Positions 42,608 through 50,852 of a DNA stretch of 64,000 nt are shown in pieces. Below the pieces are notes generated by a model, which saw only the letters and a program-made list of their open reading frames with translations, did no database searches and had not been told where the DNA came from. The stretch comes from JACMQW01 sp964536965. GTDB taxonomy: Bacteria > Bdellovibrionota > UBA1018. The stretch spans positions 45,969-109,968 of the forward strand of contig CAZIAL010000005.1 in NCBI GenBank assembly GCA_964536965.1, written 5' to 3'. The translations under genes were made by a program, and so were the position numbers. Each line of letters opens with the position of its first letter. The stretch's first letter is position 1.

Positions 42608-43840
42608 TTAGACGACCTGCCCGGCGGCCCAGCCTGAAGCCCAGGCCCACTGGAAGTTATATCCTCCGAGCCAGCCCGTGACGTCGACGACTTCGCCGAT
42701 GAAATACAGGCCGGGGACTTTTTTCGCCTCGAGGGTTTTCGACGAGAGTTCGTCGGTATCCACTCCGCCGCGCGTGACTTCGGCCTTCGAATAGCCGACC
42801 GTACCGGCGGGCGATAGCTTCCAGGCGTGGAGCGTCCGGCAAAATGCTTCGAGCGCCTTTTCCGAGGCCTGGGGCAGCGGCGTCTCCGCGATTGCCGGGT
42901 TCGGGAGATGGAGCTGGCAGAGGAGATCCGCGAATCGCGCGGCGAATTTTCCCGCGAGGACGTTCCGCACGATCGCGCGGTTACCTGCTTTTTTCTCGGT
43001 CATGAACCAGGCGAAAAGATCCTGTCCCGGCAAGACGTCGAGCGTGATGGTTTCGCCCGCATGCCAGTGCAGCGAGGCTTGGAGCGCGGCCGGCCCGCTC
43101 AGCCCGGAATGGGTGAAGAGAATGTTCTCGCGAAAAACGAGGCCCCCCGCTTCGAGGGTGCAATCGACCGAGATTCCGGCCAGGGCGCGGAAGCGCTCGG
43201 ACTCGGCCGGCGCGAAGGTAAATCCATCCAGGGCCGGAGCGCGGGGCACCTGCTTCAATCCGAAACGTTTCGCGAGCTCGTAACCGAACCCGGTCGCGCC
43301 GATTTTCGGGATGGAGAGTCCGCCGAGCGCGACGACGACGGAATCAGCGGTGAAATTCTGCGCGGGGGTGCGGACTAAAAACCGCGCCGGACCCGAATCC
43401 GCGATTTTTTCGACGTGGTCGATCTGGGTTTCGAGCCGGATTTCGACGCCCGCGTCCCGGCACTCGTTTTCCAGGAGTTCGACGATCTGGGCCGCGGATC
43501 CGTCACAGAACTGCTGGCCGAGTTTCTTCTCGTGGTAGGCGATGCCGTGGGCTTCGACGAGCGCGATGAAGTCGGCCGGGCGAAAACGCGACAGCGCCGA
43601 TTTTACGAAGTGAGGGTTCTGCGAAACGTACTGAGCGGGCGACGCCCCGAGATTCGTGAAGTTACAGCGGCCGCCGCCGGAGATCAGGATTTTTCCGCCG
43701 AGTTTCTTCGCGTGATCGAGGATGAGGACGTTCCGGCCGCGTTTGCCTGCCTGGATGGCGCAGAACATTCCGGCGCCGCCGGCGCCGAGGACGATGACGT
43801 CGTAGGCTTTGGTTTCTGGGGAGGTTTCCGAAGGAGTCAT
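42608..43840 (-). CDS. HI0933/BaiN-family flavoprotein
   Basis: 410 aa from ATG 43840. FAD site VIVLGAGGAGMFCA (about 11-24), then the family hallmark GGKILISGGGRCNFTN (about 46-61), and a C-terminal GWLGGYNFQWAWASGWAAG block. Related proteins reduce steroids or act as NAD(P)H-dependent oxidoreductases, but most (YhiN-like) are of unknown substrate. An upstream TTG (43882) is less convincing. It follows the matrixin-like gene by 16 bp and may be co-transcribed with it. Confidence 0.92.
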   Translation of the reverse strand: MTPSETSPETKAYDVIVLGAGGAGMFCAIQAGKRGRNVLILDHAKKLGGKILISGGGRCNFTNLGASPAQYVSQNPHFVKSALSRFRPADFIALVEAHGIAYHEKKLGQQFCDGSAAQIVELLENECRDAGVEIRLETQIDHVEKIADSGPARFLVRTPAQNFTADSVVVALGGLSIPKIGATGFGYELAKRFGLKQVPRAPALDGFTFAPAESERFRALAGISVDCTLEAGGLVFRENILFTHSGLSGPAALQASLHWHAGETITLDVLPGQDLFAWFMTEKKAGNRAIVRNVLAGKFAARFADLLCQLHLPNPAIAETPLPQASEKALEAFCRTLHAWKLSPAGTVGYSKAEVTRGGVDTDELSSKTLEAKKVPGLYFIGEVVDVTGWLGGYNFQWAWASGWAAGQVV

Positions 43841-43856
43841 GGTTTCGGTCGCAGAT

Positions 43857-44675
43857 TTAGCTCCGAACGGGAAGCGACGCAAAACCTTTCGTAAGCCGAA
43901 TCGTTAGGGCGGGCAGGAGAACGTACCAGAACAAAAAGAGGGCAGCGCCGGAACCTGGCGCGGCCGAGTCGGTCGTGAGATTCCCGCAGCCAAGGAGTCC
44001 GTCGGAAGGTTCTGACCGCGGATAGAGATAGGCCATCGCATCCATATCGTCCTGGGCGAGCACCAGGTTCGATTTCAGCCCGATGGAATAATGCATGAGC
44101 GCGGCCGGATATTGCGAATGACCGAAACCCAGGACATGTCCGATCTCGTGGGCGATCGTGATCGAGAGCGCGGTGGTGGATAACGTCGTGATATTTCGCG
44201 TGGGTGAGCTCGTCAGATCCGCGTTCAGCAAGAGCGAACCATAATGGATCACGTCGTTGGTCGCCGAAAAGCCGCCGATTCCGATCACTCCGTCATCGCC
44301 GGTCGCACCCGTCGTCGCGTTGAAGTTTCCGTCGCAGACGATGACCGGAGCGTCACTGGCGCTGCCGCTATTTGCCTGCGCCGCGGTCGTCGACGACGAT
44401 CCACCATATTTTAGTTTCAGGCGGGAATCCGGGACGCGGCTCCAGAGATCGAGCGCATCCCGAACCGCTTCTTCCATGGCTGAAGGGGAGATTCCGCATT
44501 CATCCGCGTTCAGCCGAAAGACCAGCTCGTCCCCGGGCCAGCCCCGCAGATTCGAATTCCCGGATCCCCCCAGGGTAAACGCGGACCCCGACGCCGGAAG
44601 CAGGACGGCGATCAGTGAAAAGACGGTGCGGAATGCGAAAGTCGGTCGCGTAGGATTCTTCACAAGAGTTTCCAT
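43857..44675 (-). CDS. Matrixin-like secreted zinc protease with C-terminal tail
   Basis: 272 aa from ATG 44675; an upstream open frame lacks an SD and overlaps the next gene. A signal peptide (about 1-32, ending SGSAF) is followed by a catalytic domain with the extended zinc site HEIGHVLGFGH (His176 to His186) and a downstream MHYS Met-turn, diagnostic of metzincins of the matrixin type. Calcium-type Asp-rich loops are visible. The C-terminus has a lone Cys (GCGNL), a spacer, a hydrophobic segment and a basic end, like the tail of the Gly-rich surface protein at 29.2 kb. It is probably a surface or extracellular protease. Confidence 0.82.
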   Translation of the reverse strand: METLVKNPTRPTFAFRTVFSLIAVLLPASGSAFTLGGSGNSNLRGWPGDELVFRLNADECGISPSAMEEAVRDALDLWSRVPDSRLKLKYGGSSSTTAAQANSGSASDAPVIVCDGNFNATTGATGDDGVIGIGGFSATNDVIHYGSLLLNADLTSSPTRNITTLSTTALSITIAHEIGHVLGFGHSQYPAALMHYSIGLKSNLVLAQDDMDAMAYLYPRSEPSDGLLGCGNLTTDSAAPGSGAALFLFWYVLLPALTIRLTKGFASLPVRS

Positions 44676-45301
44676 CCGATCTGAATGAGGAGATGAGCGC
44701 TGCGGCGCATGGATAGCGGCGAGAGTAGACCGAGATCCGCGTCGAGAAAGATCCGGGAATGAAAATCGACGGGGGTCGTGAGGCCTCCCGTGACGGCGAA
44801 AGTCCTCGCCGTCGATGATCGCCCCGGCTTCGAGAAGGTCGAACTTCCCGTGCCGTCGTTCAGGACGAGATCGCCTCCCGAGCCGGAAACGTTGTGCAGC
44901 CAAAGGGCTAGTCCCGCCTTCCATGTCAGGCGATCCGTCGTCGCGATGATCATGGGGAGCTGGAGCGCGTAATGGCGTGAGCGATGGGTATCGTCTTTTC
45001 CCGTACGGGCGATCGGCGTCATGCCGATTTCCGGCCGGAATCGCCCGAGTTTCGCCGCGAAGCTGAGATAAAGCTGGTGGGTTCCGAGAAGCGAACGTGA
45101 AGCGGTCGCGGACTGGGTGACCTTCATCTGATTGGCGAACTGGCTTCCCATCTCGACGAAAACCTCCGTCCGCGGGGCCGGTCGCGCGGCGCTACGCGCT
45201 CGATTCGCGGGCGCGATTCTCGTCGGCGCGCCCTCGACCGTCGATGCGGAAAGCGCCACGAGCAGGCCAATACCGGAAATTCGGCGGAAGAGCTTTCGCA
45301 T
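44660..45301 (-). CDS. Exported, barrel-like outer-membrane protein
   Basis: 213 aa. Signal peptide about 1-25 (ending VEGA). The mature part is a series of short alternating strands (THQLYLSFAAKLG, HYALQLPMIIAT, LTWKAGLALWLH, HSRIFLDADLGLL) that ends in GWKLL, compatible with a small outer-membrane barrel. No family recognised. It overlaps the protease gene by 16 bp and is upstream of it, so the two are co-transcribed; it might display or export the protease (inference). Confidence 0.65.
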   Translation of the reverse strand: MRKLFRRISGIGLLVALSASTVEGAPTRIAPANRARSAARPAPRTEVFVEMGSQFANQMKVTQSATASRSLLGTHQLYLSFAAKLGRFRPEIGMTPIARTGKDDTHRSRHYALQLPMIIATTDRLTWKAGLALWLHNVSGSGGDLVLNDGTGSSTFSKPGRSSTARTFAVTGGLTTPVDFHSRIFLDADLGLLSPLSMRRSAHLLIQIGWKLL

Positions 45302-45352
45302 GTTCTGAGTCTAGCGACGCGGACGTAGCCGTGCACCTCAGAAATGAGTGGG

Positions 45353-45892
45353 TCAGGAAGACGGGAGGGATGCGGAAGTGCCGAACCGCGCGCGGAGAGC
45401 CTCGCCGAGGGTTGCTTTGAAAAGAGGTTCGGGACGATAGGTCCCCTTTACGCCGGCTTGTTCCAGGATGTGTCCGCGCATCGCCGACATCAGTTCCGGG
45501 TAACTGACCCCCGGTCTCAAGCCGAGATCGGCGTCTAGCGCATAGAGCGTAAAGACGTAGCGGTGGGTGCCTTCCGGAGGTTGGGGTCCGCCATAGCCCA
45601 GATTGCCGAAAGAGTTTCGCCCTTGGTAGGCGCTGATGGGGGCCCCGATTTCTGCGACGGGAGCGAGGCCTTCGGGGAGAAACGAGGTTCGCGAAGAAAT
45701 TCCGTACACCATCCAGTGGATGAAGGGATGGATCTCGTCGGTCGCGTCTAGGTCTTCGCAGACCAAGGCGAAGGAATGGGTGGCTTCGGGAGCGCCCGAC
45801 CAGTTCAGTGGGGGCGAGATATCTTCGCCGTCTCCGGAGTAACGTTTTGGGATCGGTTGGCCGTGGTGAAACTCGGAACAAGTGATTTTCAT
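45353..45892 (-). CDS. YbhB/YbcL-family PEBP-like protein
   Basis: 179 aa from ATG 45892 (CAGGA nine bases upstream). Family blocks are all present: a phosphate/anion-binding GDGEDISPPLNW, HPFIHWMVYGI and the C-terminal GTHRYVFTLYALD. Bacterial PEBP proteins are of uncertain function (kinase-inhibitor-like ligand binding). There is no signal peptide, so it is cytoplasmic. A short direct repeat (45907-45930) overlaps its leader. Confidence 0.9.
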   Translation of the reverse strand: MKITCSEFHHGQPIPKRYSGDGEDISPPLNWSGAPEATHSFALVCEDLDATDEIHPFIHWMVYGISSRTSFLPEGLAPVAEIGAPISAYQGRNSFGNLGYGGPQPPEGTHRYVFTLYALDADLGLRPGVSYPELMSAMRGHILEQAGVKGTYRPEPLFKATLGEALRARFGTSASLPSS

Positions 45893-45906
45893 GGGTCGAT
45901 TTCCTG

Positions 45907-45930
45907 CCTTTGCAAAAGCCTTTGCAAAAA
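45907..45930. repeat. 12-bp direct repeat in the PEBP leader
   Basis: CCTTTGCAAAAG (45907-45918) is followed directly by CCTTTGCAAAAA (45919-45930), 11 of 12 bases identical. On the minus strand the repeat ends near the PEBP SD. It may be a pair of operator half-sites or a simple duplication. Confidence 0.5.
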
Positions 45931-45968
45931 CTGAAGGCCCGATCACGTTTTGTCGTGGTTTCGGGCCT
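45925..45968 (-). terminator. Hairpin terminator downstream of the ABA-sandwich-like gene
   Basis: On the minus strand AGGCCCGA (45968-45961) pairs with TCGGGCCT (45942-45935), with an inner CACG/CGTG helix, followed by TCAGTTTTT. It lies between the stop of the ABA-like gene (46086) and the PEBP start, and would end the former transcript. Confidence 0.5.
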
Positions 45969-46085
45969 CCAGGATTCGCCTCATACTGCAAAGCGAATGG
46001 GGAAGTGGAAAGCGTTTCAAGCTACCGACTTCCTGTAATCAGCATAGACGAGCGAGCTAAAAGAAAGATTCAATCGAGCTAAATT

Positions 46086-46532
46086 TTAGTTCATCGACTC
46101 GGGATCGGAAGGGAGCGGGCGGAGGGTGGGGGTTGTCGAACGGCTCGCGGCCTCGACACCGTTCTCGATCGCCGCACGCTGGCTTTCCACCGCGTTCATG
46201 GCGGCGGTACAAATCATGAGCGGAGCGCTCGGTCCGACGGCCGCGCCGGCGGTGAGAAAGTTTCCGGCCTGGAGGTATTGGATGAATTCGGCCGGACTTT
46301 TCCAACCCTTTTCGTTTCCAACCATCGCGAACCAACTTCCGTTCTCGATCGGAATGAGGCTGATGCTCATTTTTTCCGCGACTTCCCAGGCCCACTCGAT
46401 TTCTTTCGAATAGTTCCGCAGGGGACGTTCGCCTTCGGGCGTGATCTCGAAGAGGACCCGTTTCTTCACATAGACCGTGTGGCCGAGGACTTCTTTCGCA
46501 ACTGCACAATCTAATTCGCGACCCGGGCGCAT
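46086..46532 (-). CDS. Phage ABA-sandwich-like protein
   Basis: 148 aa. The first 95 residues fit the pattern of the phage ABA sandwich domain: an N-terminal A-(K/E)-E-V-L-G helix, an NYSKEIEWAWEVAEKM helix, then strands and SPAEFIQYLQ. A polar C-terminal tail follows. TAGGAG is six to seven bases before ATG. Such proteins are usually small phage or island products; no other phage gene is nearby. It may be a domesticated remnant. Function unknown. Confidence 0.65.
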   Translation of the reverse strand: MRPGRELDCAVAKEVLGHTVYVKKRVLFEITPEGERPLRNYSKEIEWAWEVAEKMSISLIPIENGSWFAMVGNEKGWKSPAEFIQYLQAGNFLTAGAAVGPSAPLMICTAAMNAVESQRAAIENGVEAASRSTTPTLRPLPSDPESMN

Positions 46533-46595
46533 CGATGACTCCTAGGGGTAAGGACCCAGTGGGGAATGAAGGATGCGGAAGGAAATACCCGTCCG

Positions 46596-46617
46596 CCCTC
46601 CGTTTGTCGACGGAGGG
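46596..46617. repeat. Perfect 8-bp inverted repeat
   Basis: CCCTCCGT (46596-46603), six bases, ACGGAGGG (46610-46617). It is in the gap before the ABA-like gene. Without a T run on either side it is more likely an operator or an mRNA hairpin than a terminator. Confidence 0.45.
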
Positions 46618-46637
46618 AAGCGCGTTTTGGTGAATCT

Positions 46638-46700
46638 AAAAAAAACCTCCCAAAACCCCGGATATTCGTCCGAATTCCGCGAAAGTGATGAGAGGTTTTT
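46638..46700 (-). terminator. Possible long-loop terminator after glsB-like gene
   Basis: On the minus strand AAAAACCTC (46700-46692) can pair with GAGGTTTTT (46648-46640), running into an eight-T tract (46645-46638). The loop is long (about 40 bases), which weakens the call. It lies 23 bp after the stop of the GlsB-like gene. Confidence 0.35.
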
Positions 46701-46722
46701 AATCGTCGGTGAGCGGCGTGTT

Positions 46723-46986
46723 TTAGATGTGGGTTCGGCGGCGCGTAGTGAGCGCGCTGTAACCGAGAAGGACGATAATGGCGCCGAGCGTGGACATGGC
46801 GAATCCCGCCGCGTCGTCGGGTCCATACCAACCGAAGGCCCGTCCGGCCCAGCCCGCGAGAAGGGCGCCGGCCATTCCGAGAAGAGCGGTCACCATGAAG
46901 CCCATGTTGTCGTTGCCGGGCTTAATCGCGCGCGCGAGCAGACCGACGATAATTCCGGTGATGATGAATCCGATGAAATGAAGCAT
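46723..46986 (-). CDS. GlsB/YeaQ/YmgE-family small membrane protein
   Basis: 87 aa from ATG 46986 with GGAAGGA upstream. Three membrane helices: IGFIITGIIVGLLARAI, the central MGFMVTALLGMAGALLAGW, and a C-terminal one before the basic end RRRTHI. The family signature G-x-x-A-x-x-I-x-P-G-(N/D) is visible as LARAIKPGNDN. Members are general-stress-induced and of unknown activity (the name 'transglycosylase-associated' is historical). Confidence 0.9.
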   Translation of the reverse strand: MLHFIGFIITGIIVGLLARAIKPGNDNMGFMVTALLGMAGALLAGWAGRAFGWYGPDDAAGFAMSTLGAIIVLLGYSALTTRRRTHI

Positions 46987-47078
46987 AGAAAATTCCTTCC
47001 TTAAAAGTGGTGTGAAAACTGCTTCCTCTAACGGGAGCAAGCTCTAGACCATGGTCCTTGGGGCAGAACGGGAACAGA

Positions 47079-47324
47079 ATGGAACAAGACGAAGTCCTGT
47101 ACGAATATAAGATGGCGCATGAAGTTTATCGGTTTGAGGCGCACTCACACGAAGAAGCCGAAAAGGTCCGTCAGTACGCAATTCTGCATTTCGCGGAGAA
47201 GCTCGGACGAGCTTTTGACGAAGAGGCCCTGATCGGCCCCGAACGAGTGAGCCCACTGAACGAACTCGGGTCGATCCGTCCGACGATGACGGATCCTTCC
47301 GGGACGGCTTCACAGCTGTCCTAG
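47079..47324 (+). CDS. Small acidic protein of unknown function
   Basis: 81 aa from ATG 47079; a TTG seven codons upstream is the alternative. The chain is acidic and helical (EEAEKVRQYAILHFAEKLGRAF), with no signal peptide. It is followed by two clear hairpins that end its transcript. Composition is like a real protein, whereas the antisense frame is Arg/Ser-rich. No family is recognised. Confidence 0.6.
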   Translation: MEQDEVLYEYKMAHEVYRFEAHSHEEAEKVRQYAILHFAEKLGRAFDEEALIGPERVSPLNELGSIRPTMTDPSGTASQLS

Positions 47325-47343
47325 GGTAGCTCTGCGCAAAGGG

Positions 47344-47383
47344 CTTCGCGTCCACTGTAACGCGAAGCGCCGAGAGGCGCTTT
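47344..47383 (+). terminator. Double-hairpin terminator
   Basis: CTTCGCGT (47344-47351) pairs with ACGCGAAG (47360-47367). Directly after it GCGCC (47367-47371), GAGA loop, GGCGC (47376-47380) and TTT form a second compact stem. It stands between the 81-aa gene and the S1 gene. Confidence 0.55.
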
Positions 47384-47434
47384 CGGGCCAAATCCTATTC
47401 CAAAACGCCCACCTCCGGCCTATTCTAAGACGCT

Positions 47435-48691
47435 ATGTCACAGAAAAAGCCGGATTACTTCGATGCGTTTAACGATGGCCAGTCTCTGGAGTCACCCGAG
47501 GAGAAGGCGAGCGAGGGCTCCGATGAGTTTGCCCGCATGTTGGGGGAGTCCTTTTCCGGACGCACCGAGAAGAAGTTGAAGGTCGGCGATCGCATCCGCG
47601 GAAAAATCCTCGTGCTTGGAAAAGAGGACGTCTATGTTTCGACCGGCACTCGGCATGATGGCGTGGTCGCGCGCCGCGATCTACTCGATGCGGAAGGTAA
47701 CTGTCCCTATAAGGTCGACGATACGATCGAGCTTTATGTCACGGTCGTGCGGGGAACGGACATTCGACTATCCAAGAACGCGACGGACCGAAATCTCGCG
47801 GAAGATCTCGAAGACGCTTTCGATAAGATGATGCCCATTCCTGGTCGCATCGTCGAAGTCTGTAACGGCGGAGTCCGGGTGAACATTAAGGGGAAGCTGG
47901 CTTTTTGTCCGATCAGTCAGATCGACACCCAGCGCGTGGAGAATGCCGAAGACTACGTCGGGAAGAGTTTCGACTTCCGGATCACGCAGTTTACGGAAGG
48001 CGGCCGGAATATCGTGGTTTCGCGCCGAAAGCTCCTCGAGGAGGAGCGCGAACTCGGAACGGTGACCTTCCTCGAGGAGCACGGTAATGGGGACGTCGTT
48101 CCGGGAAAGGTCGTTCGCCTCGAGAAATTCGGCGCCTTCGTCGAACTCGCCCCGGGAATCGACGGACTCGTCCACATTTCGGAAATCGCCTGGTCGCGAA
48201 TCGGGGATCCGTCGGAAGTGCTGCAACCCGGCCAGGTCGTGAACGTAAAAATTCTGAAGCGCGAAATCATCGAAGGCCGCGCGAAGATCTCCCTCTCGAT
48301 GAAGCAGGCTGCGCCGAAAGAAGATTCGCCGGGCGCCGGAACGGGAGCTGCGGATTCTTGGGCTAAATTCACCGTCGGACAGGTTCTGACGGGGAAAATT
48401 AACCGGAAGGAACTCTACGGACTTTTCGTCCAGCTCGAGCCCGGGGTGACCGGCCTTCTGCACAAGTCGCGGATGCAGGAACACCCTGAAGTGGCCTTCG
48501 AAAAGCTGAAAGTAGGCGACTCGGTCACGGTCCAGATCGGAGAAATTCGCGCGGCGGAACGCCAAATTTCCCTCACCGTGCCCCGCGACCCTTCCGAGGA
48601 CGAATGGCGCACGCATCGCCAAGAGTCGACGCCCTCGTTCGGCACCTTAGGCGATCGGATGAAGGCCGCCCTCGCGAAGAAGAAGGCTTAG
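47435..48691 (+). CDS. S1-domain RNA-binding protein (four S1 repeats)
   Basis: 418 aa. Four S1/OB repeats: about 48-120 (KVGDRIRGKILVL), 136-205 (GRIVEVCNGGVRVNIKGKLAF), 218-290 (GKVVRLEKFGAFVELAPGIDGLVHISEI) and 310-380 (GQVLTGKINRKELYGLFVQLEPG). E. coli ribosomal S1 has six, so this is a shorter S1-like protein, either the organism's S1 or a paralogue. It binds single-stranded RNA, probably in translation initiation. The next gene begins 15 bp after its stop. Confidence 0.92.
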   Translation: MSQKKPDYFDAFNDGQSLESPEEKASEGSDEFARMLGESFSGRTEKKLKVGDRIRGKILVLGKEDVYVSTGTRHDGVVARRDLLDAEGNCPYKVDDTIELYVTVVRGTDIRLSKNATDRNLAEDLEDAFDKMMPIPGRIVEVCNGGVRVNIKGKLAFCPISQIDTQRVENAEDYVGKSFDFRITQFTEGGRNIVVSRRKLLEEERELGTVTFLEEHGNGDVVPGKVVRLEKFGAFVELAPGIDGLVHISEIAWSRIGDPSEVLQPGQVVNVKILKREIIEGRAKISLSMKQAAPKEDSPGAGTGAADSWAKFTVGQVLTGKINRKELYGLFVQLEPGVTGLLHKSRMQEHPEVAFEKLKVGDSVTVQIGEIRAAERQISLTVPRDPSEDEWRTHRQESTPSFGTLGDRMKAALAKKKA

Positions 48692-48706
48692 GAGAATCCC
48701 CCCGAG

Positions 48707-49480
48707 ATGAAGCGTTCCCGTCGTGCTCAGATTCGTTTTCTTGCGGCGATCACGATCGCGGGAATCGGTTGGAGCGCGTTCGCCGCGCCGACTCCGAAGC
48801 CTAAGACGCCGGAAATCCCCTGGACGGAACATGCCCGCCGATTTACCGGCGAGTCCATGCTCGTTCGGGAGAACGCGATCGAGGCTTTGCGCAAGCGTCC
48901 CGACCTGAAAGGGGAACTGAAGCGCGCCATCGGAACTCATCACCACTTTCTCGCGCTGGACGTGATTTCCGTACTGCGGCTGCGGACGATGTTCCAGGAG
49001 CTGATCTTTTTCTCCGAGAAAGATCGAACGGGATATTCCTACCATGTCCTGAACTCACTGATGAATCCGGGTGAGGAGGCGGAAATCGGAGCGATCTATC
49101 TCGTTCGGCTCGACCGCGAGAAGGTCTCGGCCGCCTCGAAAATGGCGATCCTCGATTCGCTTTCGCGGATGAACGTCTCCGTCGGGGTCGAACGGCTCGA
49201 GCGAATGCTTCGCCACGCGGAACCCGAAGTGCGTTCGGCCGCGCTCGCTTATCTGCGGACGGAGCTCCTGCATCGTAAGAATGATACCTATCGCGGCCTC
49301 CTTCGAATCGGGATCGCCGATTCGGCATTCCAGAACCGACTCCAGACCCTCTTCCTCATCTCCGAGCTGAATCGCGGCGCGGCGGGACCCGGACTGAATG
49401 TTTTGCTGGGCTCCTGCATCGAAGACTCCGTCGCCCAGGTCCGCAGCTTCTGCAACGAACTCCGAGCGCGCACGATATGA
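48707..49480 (+). CDS. Exported HEAT-like repeat protein
   Basis: 257 aa. A signal peptide (about 1-26, ending AFAAP) and then an alpha-helical solenoid; repeats such as ENAIEALRKRPDLKGELKRA and VGVERLERMLRHAEPEVRSAALAYLR match HEAT/armadillo helices. No enzyme motif. Its stop overlaps the next ORF start by 4 bp (ATGA), so it is coupled to the caspase-like lipoprotein and may scaffold it (inference). Confidence 0.75.
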   Translation: MKRSRRAQIRFLAAITIAGIGWSAFAAPTPKPKTPEIPWTEHARRFTGESMLVRENAIEALRKRPDLKGELKRAIGTHHHFLALDVISVLRLRTMFQELIFFSEKDRTGYSYHVLNSLMNPGEEAEIGAIYLVRLDREKVSAASKMAILDSLSRMNVSVGVERLERMLRHAEPEVRSAALAYLRTELLHRKNDTYRGLLRIGIADSAFQNRLQTLFLISELNRGAAGPGLNVLLGSCIEDSVAQVRSFCNELRARTI

Positions 49481-50394
49481 AACGCGGCCCGCAGATCCGG
49501 TTGCTTTTGCTGCTGGTTTTCTGGGTCGGAATCTTCGGCGCTTGCGCGAGCTGGTGCCGGGCGAAAAAGGAACCGACCTCGTCGATCGCGGTCACCGCTC
49601 CGCTATTCGAAGACGACGCTTGTAGAAAGACTTACGAGTCGTTCTACCGAGGACCGCAGGTCGACGTGAAAGTGATCTTCGGCTATAAGGATGCGCGACC
49701 CGCCAGATTCGTAGCCGATCGCTACGAGCGCATGATCTTCATCCAACGACTCACGGCCGCGTGCCGCGCGAACGGAACTTTCGCCTGTGGTTTCGTCCGC
49801 TCGACCGAGGATTCGGATCTGCTCGTGAAGGTCATCCCGGGGCCGGACGGGAAAGAGAGAAAGGTCTTGCTGCGGGTCATCCAAAGTTCCGCCGGCCCGG
49901 ATGATGACGAGAATCGGGCGAATCCATTCCAGAAGTGGAGAACGCGTTACGCAAACCTGGCGTTTCTCCAGGGGCTCACCCACGCGGATGCCGTTTTTTA
50001 CAACGGCCATTCCCGGGCGGGAGGAGGGCCGGACTTCGAGCCCCCGCGCCTCGGCTCGCAACAGGAAGTGGCGTTTGCCTGGTATAAGGAGAATCAGCCG
50101 GGTTTTAACCCGATCATCGCCACGCTGGAGGGAGCGCCTTCGCGGTTAAAGCTGCTCGGACTCTACTCTTGCGCCTCCAGCAAACACTTTCTGGATCGCG
50201 TTCGGAAAGTGAAAGGGGATCTCGGACTCATCACGAGCCCGAAACTGATCTACTTTTCCGATGCGCTCGAAAGTTCGCTCGAAACGATTTCTTCTTTGCT
50301 CGCGATGAAGTGCGAAGGCAGTTTCCGCAGCTCGTTGGCGAAGCGTCGGCTTCGCGCGAGTGGCGCGGAGGTCTCCGGTTTCTTCGAAGAGTAG
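49477..50394 (+). CDS. Lipoprotein with caspase-fold-like His/Cys motifs
   Basis: 305 aa. Signal peptide with lipobox-like GACAS (Cys near 23). The centre reads DAVFYNGHSR (His178) and 54 residues later LGLYSCASS (Cys232). A hydrophobic strand ending in G-H and a second strand ending in C-x-S at about this distance is the pattern of clan CD (caspase/gingipain/CHAT) peptidases. The preceding regions show alternating strands as the fold requires. Overall similarity to named families is not evident, so the assignment is a hypothesis. It is translationally coupled to the HEAT-like gene before it. Confidence 0.6.
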   Translation: MKRGPQIRLLLLLVFWVGIFGACASWCRAKKEPTSSIAVTAPLFEDDACRKTYESFYRGPQVDVKVIFGYKDARPARFVADRYERMIFIQRLTAACRANGTFACGFVRSTEDSDLLVKVIPGPDGKERKVLLRVIQSSAGPDDDENRANPFQKWRTRYANLAFLQGLTHADAVFYNGHSRAGGGPDFEPPRLGSQQEVAFAWYKENQPGFNPIIATLEGAPSRLKLLGLYSCASSKHFLDRVRKVKGDLGLITSPKLIYFSDALESSLETISSLLAMKCEGSFRSSLAKRRLRASGAEVSGFFEE

Positions 50395-50404
50395 CGAAAC
50401 GGTT

Positions 50405-50710
50405 CTAGTGGCTACGGCCGGCCGACGAAGCGCCGAGATTCACCGGGCTGGTCGCAGGTTCGCTCGCTGAGAGCGAGGAATCGGCGACGAATGAGCTCGG
50501 AGTGCTGGTATCCATGACGGCGCCTGCATCGGGGTTCGCGCTCACGTCGGAATTCGCGAGCGCATCGAATGCTTCGTTGTTAGCGGCGGGCTCGACGGCG
50601 GCGGTCGCTTCGCCTTCCTCCGGAGCGTGCTCGGCGGAAGAGCAACCCGAGAAGGTGCCCATGAGTAGTACGAAAGTGCCTACGACCAATACAGATGCGA
50701 ACTTCTTCAT
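50405..50710 (-). CDS. Small lipoprotein, low-complexity
   Basis: 101 aa from ATG 50710 with a purine-rich SD (GGGGAAA). A clear lipoprotein signal ends LMGTFSGC (Cys about 23). The mature part is Ala/Ser/Asp/Glu-rich and acidic, with little predicted structure. Function unknown; likely a surface or periplasmic spacer protein. It is convergent with the caspase-like gene, 10 bp between the stops. Confidence 0.75.
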   Translation of the reverse strand: MKKFASVLVVGTFVLLMGTFSGCSSAEHAPEEGEATAAVEPAANNEAFDALANSDVSANPDAGAVMDTSTPSSFVADSSLSASEPATSPVNLGASSAGRSH

Positions 50711-50802
50711 CAGCGTTTCCCCTTTATTTAAGATTACAGAACTCAGAATAACATAGGAGCAAGGGGTGCGCCACACGGTGTTAAATTATTTTACTCGTTT
50801 TT

Positions 50803-50823
50803 CCCCGTAAAAAGCGGGGTTTT
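50803..50823 (+). terminator. Candidate plus-strand terminator
   Basis: CCCCG (50803-50807), TAAAAAG, CGGGG (50815-50819) then TTTT. The U tract is on the plus strand, so it would stop transcripts from the S1-HEAT-caspase-like unit, which would therefore read antisense through the small lipoprotein gene. Confidence 0.4.
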
Positions 50824-50852
50824 CTGTGTCTTCGCCGACACACGTCCGTGCG

